Part shown: piece after piece, positions 26,722 through 34,994 of the stretch
Layout: every line of letters starts with the position of its first letter
Numbering within the stretch: the first letter of the stretch is position 1
NCBI GenBank assembly: GCA_028278345.1
Contig: JANQEL010000062.1
Location: 1-55,386 of the forward strand
DNA: 55,386 bases
Reading direction: 5' to 3'
Origin: Myxococcota bacterium
Lineage (GTDB): Bacteria; Myxococcota_A; UBA9160; UBA4427
Notes under the pieces: generated by a model
The model's input: the letters and a program-made list of their open reading frames with translations, nothing else
Database searches by the model: none
Told to the model about the DNA's origin: nothing
Translations under genes and position numbers: made by a program

Positions 26722-27510
26722 CTACCTTCCCTCGAACTTGGGCTTCCGTTTCTGACGAAATGCGCGCACGCCCTCTTTGAAGTCGTGGGTCGCGAGCAGC
26801 TTGGGTTGGACGCGCGCTTCCATGTAGAGCTGCTCCTGAAGTGTCTGGCGATTCGCGAGGTCGAAGGCCTTGCGTACGGCGGCGTAGGCAAGCGTAGGTC
26901 CGGCTGCGAGATCGCGAGCGACCCGCTGGGCTTCGGCCTGCAGTTCGTCGTCGGGGACGCACCGCCAGATCAACCCCGCCGCTACGGCTTCTTCCGCGGA
27001 CATCTTCTCTCCGAAGAAGGCGGCCGCCATCGCGCGGGCACGGCCGAGGCGTCTCGGTGGATGCCACGACGCGCCCATGTCGGGGATGATGCCGAGCTGT
27101 GGGGTGAAGACGAGCACGAAGCTCGCGCTCTGTGCCGCGATCGTGAGGTCGCATGCGAGGGCAACGCCATAGCCACCGCCCGCAGCGACGCCGTTCACGG
27201 CCGCGATCGTCGGGATGGGCAGTTCGACGAGCTTCTTCACAGGCTCGTTGAAGTGCGTGTCCATCACGTTGGGTTCCTGGTCGAAGTCGATTTCGGGTGG
27301 CAGTCCCGAGAGGTCAGCGCCGGCGCAGAAGCCGCGACCCGCCCCGGTGAGCACGAGGGCTCGCGACTCTCCGTCGGACGCGCAGTCGTCGAGGATCTCG
27401 CAAAGCCGCTCGAGCAGTTCGACGTTCAGTGCGTTCAAGCGTTCGGGCACGTTGAGCGTCACGGTGGCGACGCCGTTCTTCTTCTCGACGTAGACCTGGG
27501 GCTCGCTCAC
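26722..27510 (-). CDS. Enoyl-CoA hydratase/isomerase family protein
   Basis: 262 residues from a GTG at 27510 with GGAG upstream. Crotonase fold: LTGAGRGFCAGADLSGLP for the first oxyanion loop and AAGGGYGVALACDLTIAAQSA for the second. A glutamate expected for hydratase activity is not obvious in the region GIIPDMGASW, where Asp130 or so could serve, so hydratase versus isomerase is open. It acts in the cytoplasm on CoA thioesters. It lies between the acyl-CoA synthetase (12 bp upstream) and the SDR (2 bp downstream). Confidence 0.9.
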   Translation of the reverse strand: MSEPQVYVEKKNGVATVTLNVPERLNALNVELLERLCEILDDCASDGESRALVLTGAGRGFCAGADLSGLPPEIDFDQEPNVMDTHFNEPVKKLVELPIPTIAAVNGVAAGGGYGVALACDLTIAAQSASFVLVFTPQLGIIPDMGASWHPPRRLGRARAMAAAFFGEKMSAEEAVAAGLIWRCVPDDELQAEAQRVARDLAAGPTLAYAAVRKAFDLANRQTLQEQLYMEARVQPKLLATHDFKEGVRAFRQKRKPKFEGR

Positions 27511-27522
27511 CTGCTTCTACTC

Positions 27523-29106
27523 CTACTCGTCGCCCGATCTGGTGGGGCCATCGGCGACGAGGGACGACCCCGAGTCTCCCCAGTAGCGATCCTTCAGGAG
27601 ACGCTTGTAGAGCTTGCCCGTCGGGAGCCTGGGCAGTTCGGCCTCGTAGTTGATCGACCTCGGGCACTTGTACTTCGCGAGCCGTTCACCCGCGTAGGCG
27701 AGAAGCTCCGTAGTGAGCGCATCGTCGGGCGCAACGCCCTCAGCCGGCTGGACGATGGCCTTCACCTCTTCACCGAAGTCCTCGTTCGGCACACCGATTA
27801 CGGCTACGTCGGCGACCTTCGGATGCACGATCAACTCGTTCTCGATCTCCTGAGGATAGATGTTGACCCCGCCGGAGATGATCATGAACGTCGCCCGATC
27901 GGTCAGGAAGAGAAAGCCCTCTTCGTCGAGGTATCCGACGTCTCCGATCTCGACCCAGCTCGGGTGTTCTGGATGGCGAGTGTTCTTCGTCTTCTCGGGT
28001 GCGTTGTGATACTCGAAGCTCGTATTGGTGAGTTCGACGTAGATGAGCCCCGCTTCGTTGGGTCCGAGCTCTCTTCCATCTTCGTCGCAGACGTGAAGCG
28101 GGTTCGCGAGGGCGCGCCCTACGCTACCGGGGCGGGCGAGCCAGTCTTCCGAACCGATGTAGGTGGCGATGCCGGTTTCGGTTCCGCCCCAGTACTCGTG
28201 GATGATCGGCCCCCACCAATCGATCATTTCGTGCTTCACCGCCTTCGGGCACGGTGCCGCGGCGTGGACCGCCACCTTGTGACTGGACAGGTCGAAGCCC
28301 GTCCGGTCTTCCGCAGGCAGTTTCAACATGCGCGAGAACATCGTGGGCACCCACTGGCTGTGGGTCACCCCGTGCTCTTCGATCGCACGCAATGCGGCCC
28401 GCGCATCGAAGCGCTCCATCACGGCAACGGTTCCGCCCAGCGCCTGGACCCCGAGCGTGAAGGCCAGGGGTGCCGAGTGATACAGGGGGGCCGGTGATAG
28501 ATAGACGCTGCCTTCGTCGACGTTGAATAGTTTTCCGATTGCGCCGCCCAGGGCGTATCCGTCGGACGAAGGCTGATCCGCAATCGGACGTCGTATGCCC
28601 TTGGGATGACCGGTGGTACCCGAGCTGTAGAGCATGGTCTCGCCGAAGGGGCCAGCGGGAAACGGCGCGGCTTCGTGTCCTTCGATCGCCGACTCGTAGG
28701 ATTCGAAGCCGTCGATGGTCCCGCCGATCATCAGCCGGCGCGTGCAACCCGGCGCCTGATTCGCGACCTCACCCGCGACTTCAGCGAGGGAGGCCGAGGT
28801 CACGAGGACCTTCGCGCCGCAGTCGTTGACGATGTAGCCGGCCTCGTCGGCGGCGAGGTAGCGGTTCACCGTGGTGAGATATAGCCCCGACCGCAACGCC
28901 CCCCAGCACACTTCGAAGTAGCGCGGATGGTTCTCGAGAAAGAGCGCAACCCCGTCGCCCGGGCGAAGCCCTTCAGCGTGAAGGAGTGCCGCGAAACGCC
29001 GGCTTCGCTTGTCGAGTTGTGCGTAGCTCACGACCTCGCCGGAGTCGCACATCACGACGGCGGGATGGTCGGGGCTGGTCCTTGCGTGGGTTTCCGGATG
29101 CAGCAT
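27523..29106 (-). CDS. Acyl-CoA synthetase (AMP-forming, FadD-like)
   Basis: 527 residues from ATG 29106. Adenylate-forming family: the phosphate loop YSSGTTGHPKG is at 160-170, the EYWGGTETG region follows, then IGDVGYLDEEG, and the C-terminal catalytic lysine in LPTGKLYKRLL. It would activate a carboxylic acid to its CoA thioester with ATP. With a hydratase and an SDR behind it, the operon could carry out the first turns of beta-oxidation on a specialised acid. It follows the LysR gene by 86 bp on the same strand. Confidence 0.93.
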   Translation of the reverse strand: MLHPETHARTSPDHPAVVMCDSGEVVSYAQLDKRSRRFAALLHAEGLRPGDGVALFLENHPRYFEVCWGALRSGLYLTTVNRYLAADEAGYIVNDCGAKVLVTSASLAEVAGEVANQAPGCTRRLMIGGTIDGFESYESAIEGHEAAPFPAGPFGETMLYSSGTTGHPKGIRRPIADQPSSDGYALGGAIGKLFNVDEGSVYLSPAPLYHSAPLAFTLGVQALGGTVAVMERFDARAALRAIEEHGVTHSQWVPTMFSRMLKLPAEDRTGFDLSSHKVAVHAAAPCPKAVKHEMIDWWGPIIHEYWGGTETGIATYIGSEDWLARPGSVGRALANPLHVCDEDGRELGPNEAGLIYVELTNTSFEYHNAPEKTKNTRHPEHPSWVEIGDVGYLDEEGFLFLTDRATFMIISGGVNIYPQEIENELIVHPKVADVAVIGVPNEDFGEEVKAIVQPAEGVAPDDALTTELLAYAGERLAKYKCPRSINYEAELPRLPTGKLYKRLLKDRYWGDSGSSLVADGPTRSGDE

Positions 29107-29192
29107 GGAGGAATACTACTGTCGCTGGCGTAAGAAGCGGTAGTACCCGGGGGCGTTCCAGTCCGCGCATGAGGGGCCGACTCCTGCCTCCT

Positions 29193-30107
29193 TCACGTGT
29201 TCGCGCCGAGGCTGAGGATCACGTCCTTGAGCCACGCGTGTCCCTTGTCTCGCTCGCGCGACCGGTGCCAGATCATGAAGGAGGAGACCCGCCCGGACGT
29301 GATCGGAAGTCGGTGAATCTCGATCGATGTGTTGTGGGCCGCGAACTCCGCCATGCGCCGGGGAAGCGTGGCCATGCAGTCGCTCTGCGCGACGAGACCG
29401 GGCATGGCTGCGTACTGGCGGACCCGCGCCGAAACCTTGCGCGGGATCGAGTCGTGCTGACTCCAGAGTGACTCGAGCACTGTACGATTCGAATCCGGTT
29501 GTGCGAGCACGATGTGCCTGGCTTCCAGATAGGCCTTCTTCGTGAGGTGTTTGCCGATGCGAGGATGATCCTTGCGCGCGATGACCACGATCTCCTCTTT
29601 GCCAAGTGGGCAGCTTTCCAATCGTTCGTTGTCGGGGGGGCGATAACCGAAGGCGAAGTCGAGTGCCGAGCGTTCGAGGCGCTCGACGGTGTCCGCCTCG
29701 GTATCAGGATGGGTGTGGATACTCAGACTGTCTCCGCTTTCGCGGATCCGCCGAAGCAGCGTGGGGAGCAGCACCAGTTCGCCGTAGTCGCCCATTGCGA
29801 GATGAAAGGTGCGGTCGGAGCGGGCGGGGTCGAAGGCGGCCGTGGAATCGAAGGTCTCCTGCAGAATGCCCAGGGCTTCCCGGATCGGCCCACACAGTTC
29901 CGTCGCACGGGGCGTTGGTGTCATGCCGTAGCGCCCGCGAACGAAGAGCGGGTCATCGAAGGTGTCGCGCAAGCGCGCCACGGCGTTGCTGACAGCCGGT
30001 TGCGACATCCCCAGCGTTCGTGCGGCCAGCGAGAGGTTGCCGTCACGCATCACTGCGTCGAACACGGTGAGCAGGTTCAAGTCGACGTTCCGCAGATTGG
30101 CCGTCAT
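29193..30107 (-). CDS. LysR-family regulator (NodD-like subgroup)
   Basis: 304 residues from ATG 30107, preceded by GGGAG. Helix-turn-helix: NLLTVFDAVMRDGNLSLAARTLGMSQPAVSNAVARLR, then FDDPLFVRGRYGMTPTPRA. It diverges from the diiron hydroxylase at 30240 and stands ahead of the acyl-CoA synthetase operon, so it could control both directions. A 23-bp inverted repeat sits in the divergent gap. Confidence 0.92.
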   Translation of the reverse strand: MTANLRNVDLNLLTVFDAVMRDGNLSLAARTLGMSQPAVSNAVARLRDTFDDPLFVRGRYGMTPTPRATELCGPIREALGILQETFDSTAAFDPARSDRTFHLAMGDYGELVLLPTLLRRIRESGDSLSIHTHPDTEADTVERLERSALDFAFGYRPPDNERLESCPLGKEEIVVIARKDHPRIGKHLTKKAYLEARHIVLAQPDSNRTVLESLWSQHDSIPRKVSARVRQYAAMPGLVAQSDCMATLPRRMAEFAAHNTSIEIHRLPITSGRVSSFMIWHRSRERDKGHAWLKDVILSLGANT

Positions 30108-30157
30108 CGGTGCTCCCGCATGTTCGCGATTCGGTAGATATTCATAAAGCTGATTTC

Positions 30158-30180
30158 TCCAATTTACATAATCAATTGGA
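30158..30180. promoter_or_regulatory. LysR-type operator in the divergent LysR/hydroxylase gap
   Basis: Perfect arms TCCAATT and AATTGGA separated by 9 bp, in an AT-rich island within the 132-bp gap 30108-30239. The T-N11-A core of LysR sites can be read in it. It lies about 50 bp from the LysR start, a usual distance for autoregulation plus divergent activation. Confidence 0.55.
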
Positions 30181-30207
30181 ATTATATCCAGGTCCCACTT
30201 ACACGTC

Positions 30208-30229
30208 TCCTCCGAGATCGACCGGAGGA
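30208..30229 (+). promoter_or_regulatory. Hairpin that covers the ribosome-binding site of the hydroxylase gene
   Basis: Arms TCCTCCG (30208-30214) and CGGAGGA (30223-30229) are perfect with an 8-nt loop. The right arm contains the only Shine-Dalgarno sequence (GGAGG) for the ATG at 30240. If the leader is transcribed, the fold would hide the site and give translational control. Confidence 0.45.
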
Positions 30230-30239
30230 CACACCGCTC

Positions 30240-31142
30240 ATGGGACTCGACTGGCTCTTCAGCCCTGAGGTTCGCGCAGCCACCGACCAGCTCGGCCGGA
30301 TCGCCCTGTTCTGCCTCATTGCGCTGCTCGCGTACGAATGGATCTGGGGGCGCGGGCGAGACGGGAAGAAGACGCTGATGGACTGGAAGATGGGCGCGTT
30401 GTGCCTGTTCTTCCTCTCCCTGGTCCAGCGCCCTCTCTTGATGACGGCAATCTTCCTCAGCTTGATGATGCTGGTGCCCGGGTACGCGGGCGCACTCCGT
30501 CCCCTCGAGCAGCAGTACTTCTGGGCCCTGCTCCCCGCGTTCGTGCTGGTCGACGAGTATCTCCACGGCCGGGCCCATCTCTTCGCGCACGGGAAGCGAC
30601 CGCGGAATCCGATCCTGAAGAAGATCCAATCCTTCTACCGCGTCGCCCATCGCCCTCACCACCAGATTGGTGGCAATGATGGAAGGGGCGAGCTGAGCGT
30701 CACGCACACCTACGTCGAGCATTGGGGCTGGTGGCTCTCGCTGCCCAATTACTGGTTCGGTCTGGTCTGCCTGTACTTCGGCCTGATCGAAACCTTCCTA
30801 TGGGGAACGCTCGTGAAGGCCGTATGGGGCATGCACGTCCACACGAACTGGGGGCGGAGTTATGACCTGGCGTTGCTCAACCATCCGAACGCCGTGGTCC
30901 GTAGAGCCATGAACGCGCTGTGCCACGTTCTCGTGTTCCCCAACCAACACCATCAACATCACAGCCAAAGTAGGAATTCGGCGAGCAACATGACCAACTT
31001 CATCGCCCTGTTCGATTGGCTGCTGTGGGACACGTTGGTGATCGAGAAGGAGCGGCCGGTCGTGTATGGCTGGCGCCAGACCGCGAAAGAAGAGAACAGT
31101 GCCCTCTATCGATTCTTCAATACTGACTTGAGCCGCGGATAG
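30240..31142 (+). CDS. Membrane diiron hydroxylase/desaturase (sterol desaturase-fatty acid hydroxylase superfamily)
   Basis: 300 residues from ATG 30240. Four or so hydrophobic helices and the histidine boxes of the superfamily: HGRAHLFAH, HRPHH, HVHTNWG and NQHHQHH. These bind two irons and use O2 to hydroxylate or desaturate a lipid substrate in the membrane. The C-terminal block FDWLLWDTL is typical of the bacterial members. It is followed after 53 bp by the TauD-type oxygenase, with a GC hairpin between. It diverges from LysR and the acyl-CoA synthetase operon. Confidence 0.88.
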   Translation: MGLDWLFSPEVRAATDQLGRIALFCLIALLAYEWIWGRGRDGKKTLMDWKMGALCLFFLSLVQRPLLMTAIFLSLMMLVPGYAGALRPLEQQYFWALLPAFVLVDEYLHGRAHLFAHGKRPRNPILKKIQSFYRVAHRPHHQIGGNDGRGELSVTHTYVEHWGWWLSLPNYWFGLVCLYFGLIETFLWGTLVKAVWGMHVHTNWGRSYDLALLNHPNAVVRRAMNALCHVLVFPNQHHQHHSQSRNSASNMTNFIALFDWLLWDTLVIEKERPVVYGWRQTAKEENSALYRFFNTDLSRG

Positions 31143-31156
31143 ACCGCGGCCCTGGC

Positions 31157-31176
31157 CTCGTCGAAGCCCCGACGAG
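31157..31176 (+). repeat. Hairpin between the diiron hydroxylase and TauD-type genes
   Basis: Arms CTCGTCG and CGACGAG with a 6-nt loop, starting 14 bp after the hydroxylase stop and ending 20 bp before the next start. There is no U-run, so it may stabilise the upstream mRNA rather than end transcription. Confidence 0.35.
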
Positions 31177-31195
31177 CCCTGCGAGGAGAGCAGCC

Positions 31196-32227
31196 ATGAC
31201 CCATCTAGACCTCTCGCCCGTACAGTCCCGCGCTTGCTGGAGCTCGGCGGATATCCGGAGTGCGACGAAGGAATGGATCTACGAGCTTTCGGCCAGTGAC
31301 GTCGATGAACTCGACGCCGCCCTCGAACACTCCAGGAGCAGAGGGCTTTCGGGTACGCGCGTGACTCGGGATGACTTCCCCCTTCCGACGCTCGGTAGAC
31401 TCATGGACCGCGTCGACTCGGAGGTCAGCCGCGGTCTCGGGATCTTCCTGATCCGCGGTCTCCCCGTGCGCAACTACTCGAAGGAGGACGCCAGCACGAT
31501 CTTCTGGGGATTGGGAACCTACGTCGGAGAACCGTGGCCCCAGAACCTCCAGGGTGACCTGCTCGGTAATCTCCTCGACACCGGAAAGAGGACCGTTGAC
31601 GCCAACGTCCGCTACTACGAAACGAACGAGAAGTTGGGCTTCCACACCGATGGCGCAGACATCGTGGCCCTGCTGTGCCTGCGAACGTCGAAGAGCGGCG
31701 GCGGAAACCACTTCGTGAGTTCGGTGGCGGTCCATGACGCCATGCTCGAGCGAGCGCCCGAGCTGCTCGAATGTCTCTACGAACCCTTCTGCGTCGACTG
31801 GCGGGGGGATCAGGCCGACGGCGCGCCACCGTACTACACGATGCCGATCTTCAGCCGACAGAGTGATTCCGTCAGCAGCTTCTACCTTGGCGAGTACATC
31901 GAGAGCGCTCAACGCTTCGACGGTGTTCCGCCCCTCAGCGATCGCCAGCGCGAGGCTCTCGCCTGCTTCGACGATCTCTGCATGAGCGACGAGTTTCGTA
32001 TCGATCTCGAACAGCAGCCCGGCGACATGAGCTTCATCAGCAATCTCGTCACTCTTCACGCGCGCGAAGCCTTCGAGGATCACGACGATCCCGATGAGCG
32101 ACGCCACCTGCGTCGGCTCTGGCTCGCGTCATCGAAGACCGACCACCGACCGCCACTGCTCCAGGCGCTCTACGACCTGCGCATCGGGCAGCGTCGAAGG
32201 GAAAAGAAACTCCTCCAGCAGTCGTGA
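31196..32227 (+). CDS. TauD/TfdA-family Fe(II)/2-oxoglutarate-type oxygenase
   Basis: 343 residues from ATG 31196 with GAGGAGAG upstream. The iron-binding facial triad can be placed: His150 and Asp152 in GFHTDGAD, and the distal His in VTLHAREAF. The 2-oxoglutarate-binding Arg is in RHLRRLWL. Relatives hydroxylate small carboxylates, taurine, carnitine precursors or aryloxyacids. Placed after a membrane hydroxylase, it may act on the same lipid-like substrate (inference). The 2-oxoglutarate dependence is a family property not shown by the sequence alone. Confidence 0.88.
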   Translation: MTHLDLSPVQSRACWSSADIRSATKEWIYELSASDVDELDAALEHSRSRGLSGTRVTRDDFPLPTLGRLMDRVDSEVSRGLGIFLIRGLPVRNYSKEDASTIFWGLGTYVGEPWPQNLQGDLLGNLLDTGKRTVDANVRYYETNEKLGFHTDGADIVALLCLRTSKSGGGNHFVSSVAVHDAMLERAPELLECLYEPFCVDWRGDQADGAPPYYTMPIFSRQSDSVSSFYLGEYIESAQRFDGVPPLSDRQREALACFDDLCMSDEFRIDLEQQPGDMSFISNLVTLHAREAFEDHDDPDERRHLRRLWLASSKTDHRPPLLQALYDLRIGQRRREKKLLQQS

Positions 32228-32240
32228 CCGCCGAGGGCGG
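32228..32240 (+). terminator. Weak hairpin directly after the TauD-type gene
   Basis: CCGCC-GAG-GGCGG starts on the base after the stop codon. It is GC-rich but not followed by a U-run, so it is at best a weak terminator. It separates the TauD-type gene from the TetR promoter at 32308. Confidence 0.3.
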
Positions 32241-32307
32241 CAAGTGCCTGAAAAGGCGGGAAAAGGAGCCACCCGGCGCTCGGACAGGCCACTTCGAATC
32301 CGAGGGA

Positions 32308-32335
32308 TTGACACCGTTAATTTAACAGTGATAAT
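32308..32335 (+). promoter_or_regulatory. Sigma-70-type promoter of the TetR-ferredoxin operon
   Basis: Consensus -35 box TTGACA (32308-32313), a 16-bp spacer and a -10 box GATAAT (32330-32335). The start codon of the TetR gene follows at 32356. It is the clearest promoter in the window and leads into the six-gene operon. Confidence 0.75.
32312..32330. promoter_or_regulatory. TetR operator inside the promoter spacer
   Basis: CACCGTTAA-T-TTAACAGTG, a 19-bp inverted repeat with 8 of 9 arm positions matching. It fills the space between the -35 and -10 boxes, so a bound dimer would exclude RNA polymerase. The TetR gene that follows is the obvious repressor. Confidence 0.7.
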
Positions 32336-32355
32336 CGCTGAAACGGAGGAGCGCC

Positions 32356-32955
32356 GTGGCCCGCCCCCAATTCAGCGAAGCCGAAGTCGAGCGCCATCGC
32401 GATGACATCGCGGCGGCCGCCCTCGAGATGGTCGAGCAGGAGGGGATTCCCAATCTCACCCTCCGCCGTCTCGCCACCCGCCTCGGCTGCAGCTACACGA
32501 AGCCCTATAGCTACTACCGCAACAAGGAGCAGCTCCTCGACGCGGTGCGCGGGCGGGGTTTCGATCTGCTCACCGAGTTCGCCGAACGCGAAATCGCTAC
32601 TCGTGGTGAACTCGTCGCCGATTTCTATCTCCGCTTCGCTTCGCAGAACCCGGAGACCTACCGGGTGATGTTCGCGCTGGATCAAGAGTACGTCTCGGAT
32701 GAGACCCAGTCGAAGCAGGAGCGCGCCTGGAAGGCCTGTGCCCGGCCGATCCACGACATGGTCGAGGCGGGCGAACTCGAAGGCGACGCAGACCTGATCG
32801 CCCATGTCTGCTGGTCGGCGCTCCACGGTCTGGCCTCCCTCGCCCTCTCGAACCAGCTCCGCCTCGGAAAGTCTGTCGAGGAAGTGGGTGCAGCGCTTCC
32901 CCGCATCTTCGATGCCTTCCGCCCAAAGCCCGGCAAGAGCGGAAATGCTCAATAG
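32356..32955 (+). CDS. TetR-family regulator, first gene of the unusual six-gene operon
   Basis: 199 residues from a GTG at 32356 preceded by CGGAGGAG. Helix-turn-helix: PNLTLRRLATRLGCSYTKPYSYYRNKEQL; the rest is a helical domain with the WHG-like pattern (CWSALHGLASLAL) found in the TetR_C_13/WHG group. It sits behind a strong promoter with an embedded operator, so it is autoregulated. It is followed after 12 bp by the ferredoxin gene. The ligand may be a product or substrate of the downstream enzymes. Confidence 0.92.
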   Translation: MARPQFSEAEVERHRDDIAAAALEMVEQEGIPNLTLRRLATRLGCSYTKPYSYYRNKEQLLDAVRGRGFDLLTEFAEREIATRGELVADFYLRFASQNPETYRVMFALDQEYVSDETQSKQERAWKACARPIHDMVEAGELEGDADLIAHVCWSALHGLASLALSNQLRLGKSVEEVGAALPRIFDAFRPKPGKSGNAQ

Positions 32956-32967
32956 AAGGAGTACGAC

Positions 32968-33588
32968 GTGGCCCAGTTGAACTACAAGGCCGAGCTCGAT
33001 TTCGATGGCTGCACCGGATGCAATTGGTGCGACATCGCGTGTCCGAGCGGCGCCATTACGATGACTGAACGCAAGGCCTACATCAACGACGATCGCTGCA
33101 TCGGTTGTGGTTATTGCGTCGATCGATGCCCCGAAGACGTCATGTGGATGACGAAGCGCGTCGTACCGCTCGAACTGCCCATCGGGGCAGAGCTCGACGC
33201 CGAGACCCAGGCGCAAGCCGTTGCGCTGATCGAGAAGGCAGGTGTGCCCCTGGTGTCACCGCTGTGCCCGTGTTCTCTTTCGACTCCGATGCAGGCGGCC
33301 GCCGCCATCGTCAAGGGTGCGCAGAACCTCGAAGACGTTTCTGCAATGACCGGCATCCGCGGTGGCTGCAAGATCTACTGCGTGGCTCCCACGCTTCGCC
33401 TGCTGAAAGCGGCGGGGCGCGATGTGACACCTCCCAAGGGCTTTCGCTGGTACGACCTCACCTTGAACATGAGTGACCTCGAAGGCGGTGAGATCGACGG
33501 CGAAGAAGGTTCGTGGCTCGCGGAAGATCTCGACTACTTCAACCTCCGCAAGAACGAGAGCACCCCCGCTGAAAGGAGCACGTCATGA
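32968..33588 (+). CDS. Two-cluster ferredoxin with a C-terminal BFD-like cysteine domain
   Basis: 206 residues from a GTG at 32968 with AGAAGGAG upstream. Residues 1-60 hold two [4Fe-4S] sites: Cys15-18-21-25 (CTGCNWCDIACP) and Cys44-47-50-54 (CIGCGYCVDRCP). A second cysteine set follows: Cys100 and Cys102 (LCPCS) and Cys134 and Cys138 (GGCKIYC). The C-x-C...C spacing of 32 is close to BFD-type [2Fe-2S] domains, but the last pair is C-x3-C rather than C-x2-C. The protein probably carries electrons between a reductase and a neighbour in the operon. Its stop overlaps the next start by 4 bp (ATGA). Confidence 0.88.
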   Translation: MAQLNYKAELDFDGCTGCNWCDIACPSGAITMTERKAYINDDRCIGCGYCVDRCPEDVMWMTKRVVPLELPIGAELDAETQAQAVALIEKAGVPLVSPLCPCSLSTPMQAAAAIVKGAQNLEDVSAMTGIRGGCKIYCVAPTLRLLKAAGRDVTPPKGFRWYDLTLNMSDLEGGEIDGEEGSWLAEDLDYFNLRKNESTPAERSTS

Positions 33589-34994
33589 GCGCAAGCGCGA
33601 TCCAGCCTCCCGACTTCATGCCCTCGGCGTACGCGCCGGAACCGCAGCCCCGCGTCGCCTCGCTCCCCGGCTTCGTCTCGCTCGGGGTCGAAGAGCTCTT
33701 TCCCGAGTTCCCCGAGCCGATCTACACCGACGACACGGACGACGTTTCGTCGGTGCGTCGGCGTGCCGAAGCGAGCCTCGCCGAGGTCGACATGTCGAAG
33801 ATCAAGCCCGGCGATAGCGTAAACGTCTGCGCGAGCGAGCACGGTTTCGGGATCATGGGCGGCAAGCCCTACGTCGAGATGATCAAGACCACGCGCGACA
33901 TCCTCGTTGAACGCACCGGTTGCAAGCCCCGACTGCGCCTCGCCATGTACCGCGGCTATCAGGAAGCCGAGGAAGTCGAGCACCACTTCGAACTCGGAGA
34001 TTACTTCGAGGGCCAGGTGAAGGGTCTGCTGCCCTTCGACAAGGGTGTCGCAATCGAAACGCGCATTGGCACGCTATACGGAGTCGCGCGCGCCTACGAC
34101 GCGAAGCACTTCGTGCACGCCTATTACGACGATCCGCGTGAGATGTACTTCAACCGGCTGCTCTACAAGTCGCTGAAGTCGTTCGTGATGTCGTACGCGC
34201 GCCTCGAGACGCGCTCGGTCTACCACGCAAACTTCGGCAATCGCAGCAGCAGCATCATCCCGCGCGCGATCTTCGACTCGGACTTCATCCAGCAGCGCTA
34301 TGCGTTCAGCAGCGTGTTGCGGACGTCTCCGCGGGGTGTGATCGACGTTCAGGCGTCGAACGATCTCTACGGCATCGACAAGAAGATCACCGTCGATCAC
34401 CTGCGAAGCTACGGGAAGATGCAGCGCCTCTTCGGCGAGGTGGAGGACTGCATCGCCGTCTGGGACGGTGGACGCTGGGGCTACTACCTGCATGCAGGGG
34501 GCGTGATCTTCGGCGTGCTCCTGACCGGCCGTCGCGATTCCTTCGATCTCAATGTGCCCGCCACGGCAAGTTGGTATCCCGAGCCCGATGGAACTTCGGT
34601 GGGTGACTATCTGCACAACCCGGCGATCAAGGCGATCGTGGTCAATCAGTCGTGGGTAGGAGCAAACATTCCCTATGGCGCCATGGCTGCCCGTTCGCCG
34701 ACGTTCGTCGTGGGTGACGCACAGGCCGAAATGTGGCGCAAGGACGCCTCGAACCCCGTCTTCGCCGAACTCATGAACGTCGAGGACACGATCGAAGATG
34801 CTCTCGAAGCTGCGCAGCACCGCGCTGCCAGCGACAAGATGATCGTCTTCGACGGAAGTTACGGGCGCCTTACGGTCAGTCCGTCGATGGCGGAGTTCTT
34901 GAAGTCGCGTGCTCCCGCGGTGAGCCAGCGGGTGGACGAAGAGTTGCTTCCCATGTGGTTGAAGCAGCGCGGCCTCGAAGGAGTCACTCCGTGA
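33585..34994 (+). CDS. Unrecognised 469-residue protein in the ferredoxin operon
   Basis: I do not recognise this family with confidence. It is soluble, has no signal peptide and starts at ATG 33585 inside the ferredoxin stop. Residues about 70-130 (IKPGDSVNVCASEHGFG, then an alpha/beta stretch ending CKPRLRLAMYRGYQEAEE) look like a nucleotide- or anion-binding start. The middle has many conserved-looking aromatic and charged residues (YARLETRSVYH, KHFVHAYY). A remote resemblance to the DUF2088/LarA layout (GT followed by an AD-rich block, then His residues) is possible but weak. The C-terminal part has a Rossmann-like patch (IKAIVVNQSWVGANIP). It is probably the core enzyme of the operon. 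Confidence 0.85.
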   Translation: MSASAIQPPDFMPSAYAPEPQPRVASLPGFVSLGVEELFPEFPEPIYTDDTDDVSSVRRRAEASLAEVDMSKIKPGDSVNVCASEHGFGIMGGKPYVEMIKTTRDILVERTGCKPRLRLAMYRGYQEAEEVEHHFELGDYFEGQVKGLLPFDKGVAIETRIGTLYGVARAYDAKHFVHAYYDDPREMYFNRLLYKSLKSFVMSYARLETRSVYHANFGNRSSSIIPRAIFDSDFIQQRYAFSSVLRTSPRGVIDVQASNDLYGIDKKITVDHLRSYGKMQRLFGEVEDCIAVWDGGRWGYYLHAGGVIFGVLLTGRRDSFDLNVPATASWYPEPDGTSVGDYLHNPAIKAIVVNQSWVGANIPYGAMAARSPTFVVGDAQAEMWRKDASNPVFAELMNVEDTIEDALEAAQHRAASDKMIVFDGSYGRLTVSPSMAEFLKSRAPAVSQRVDEELLPMWLKQRGLEGVTP

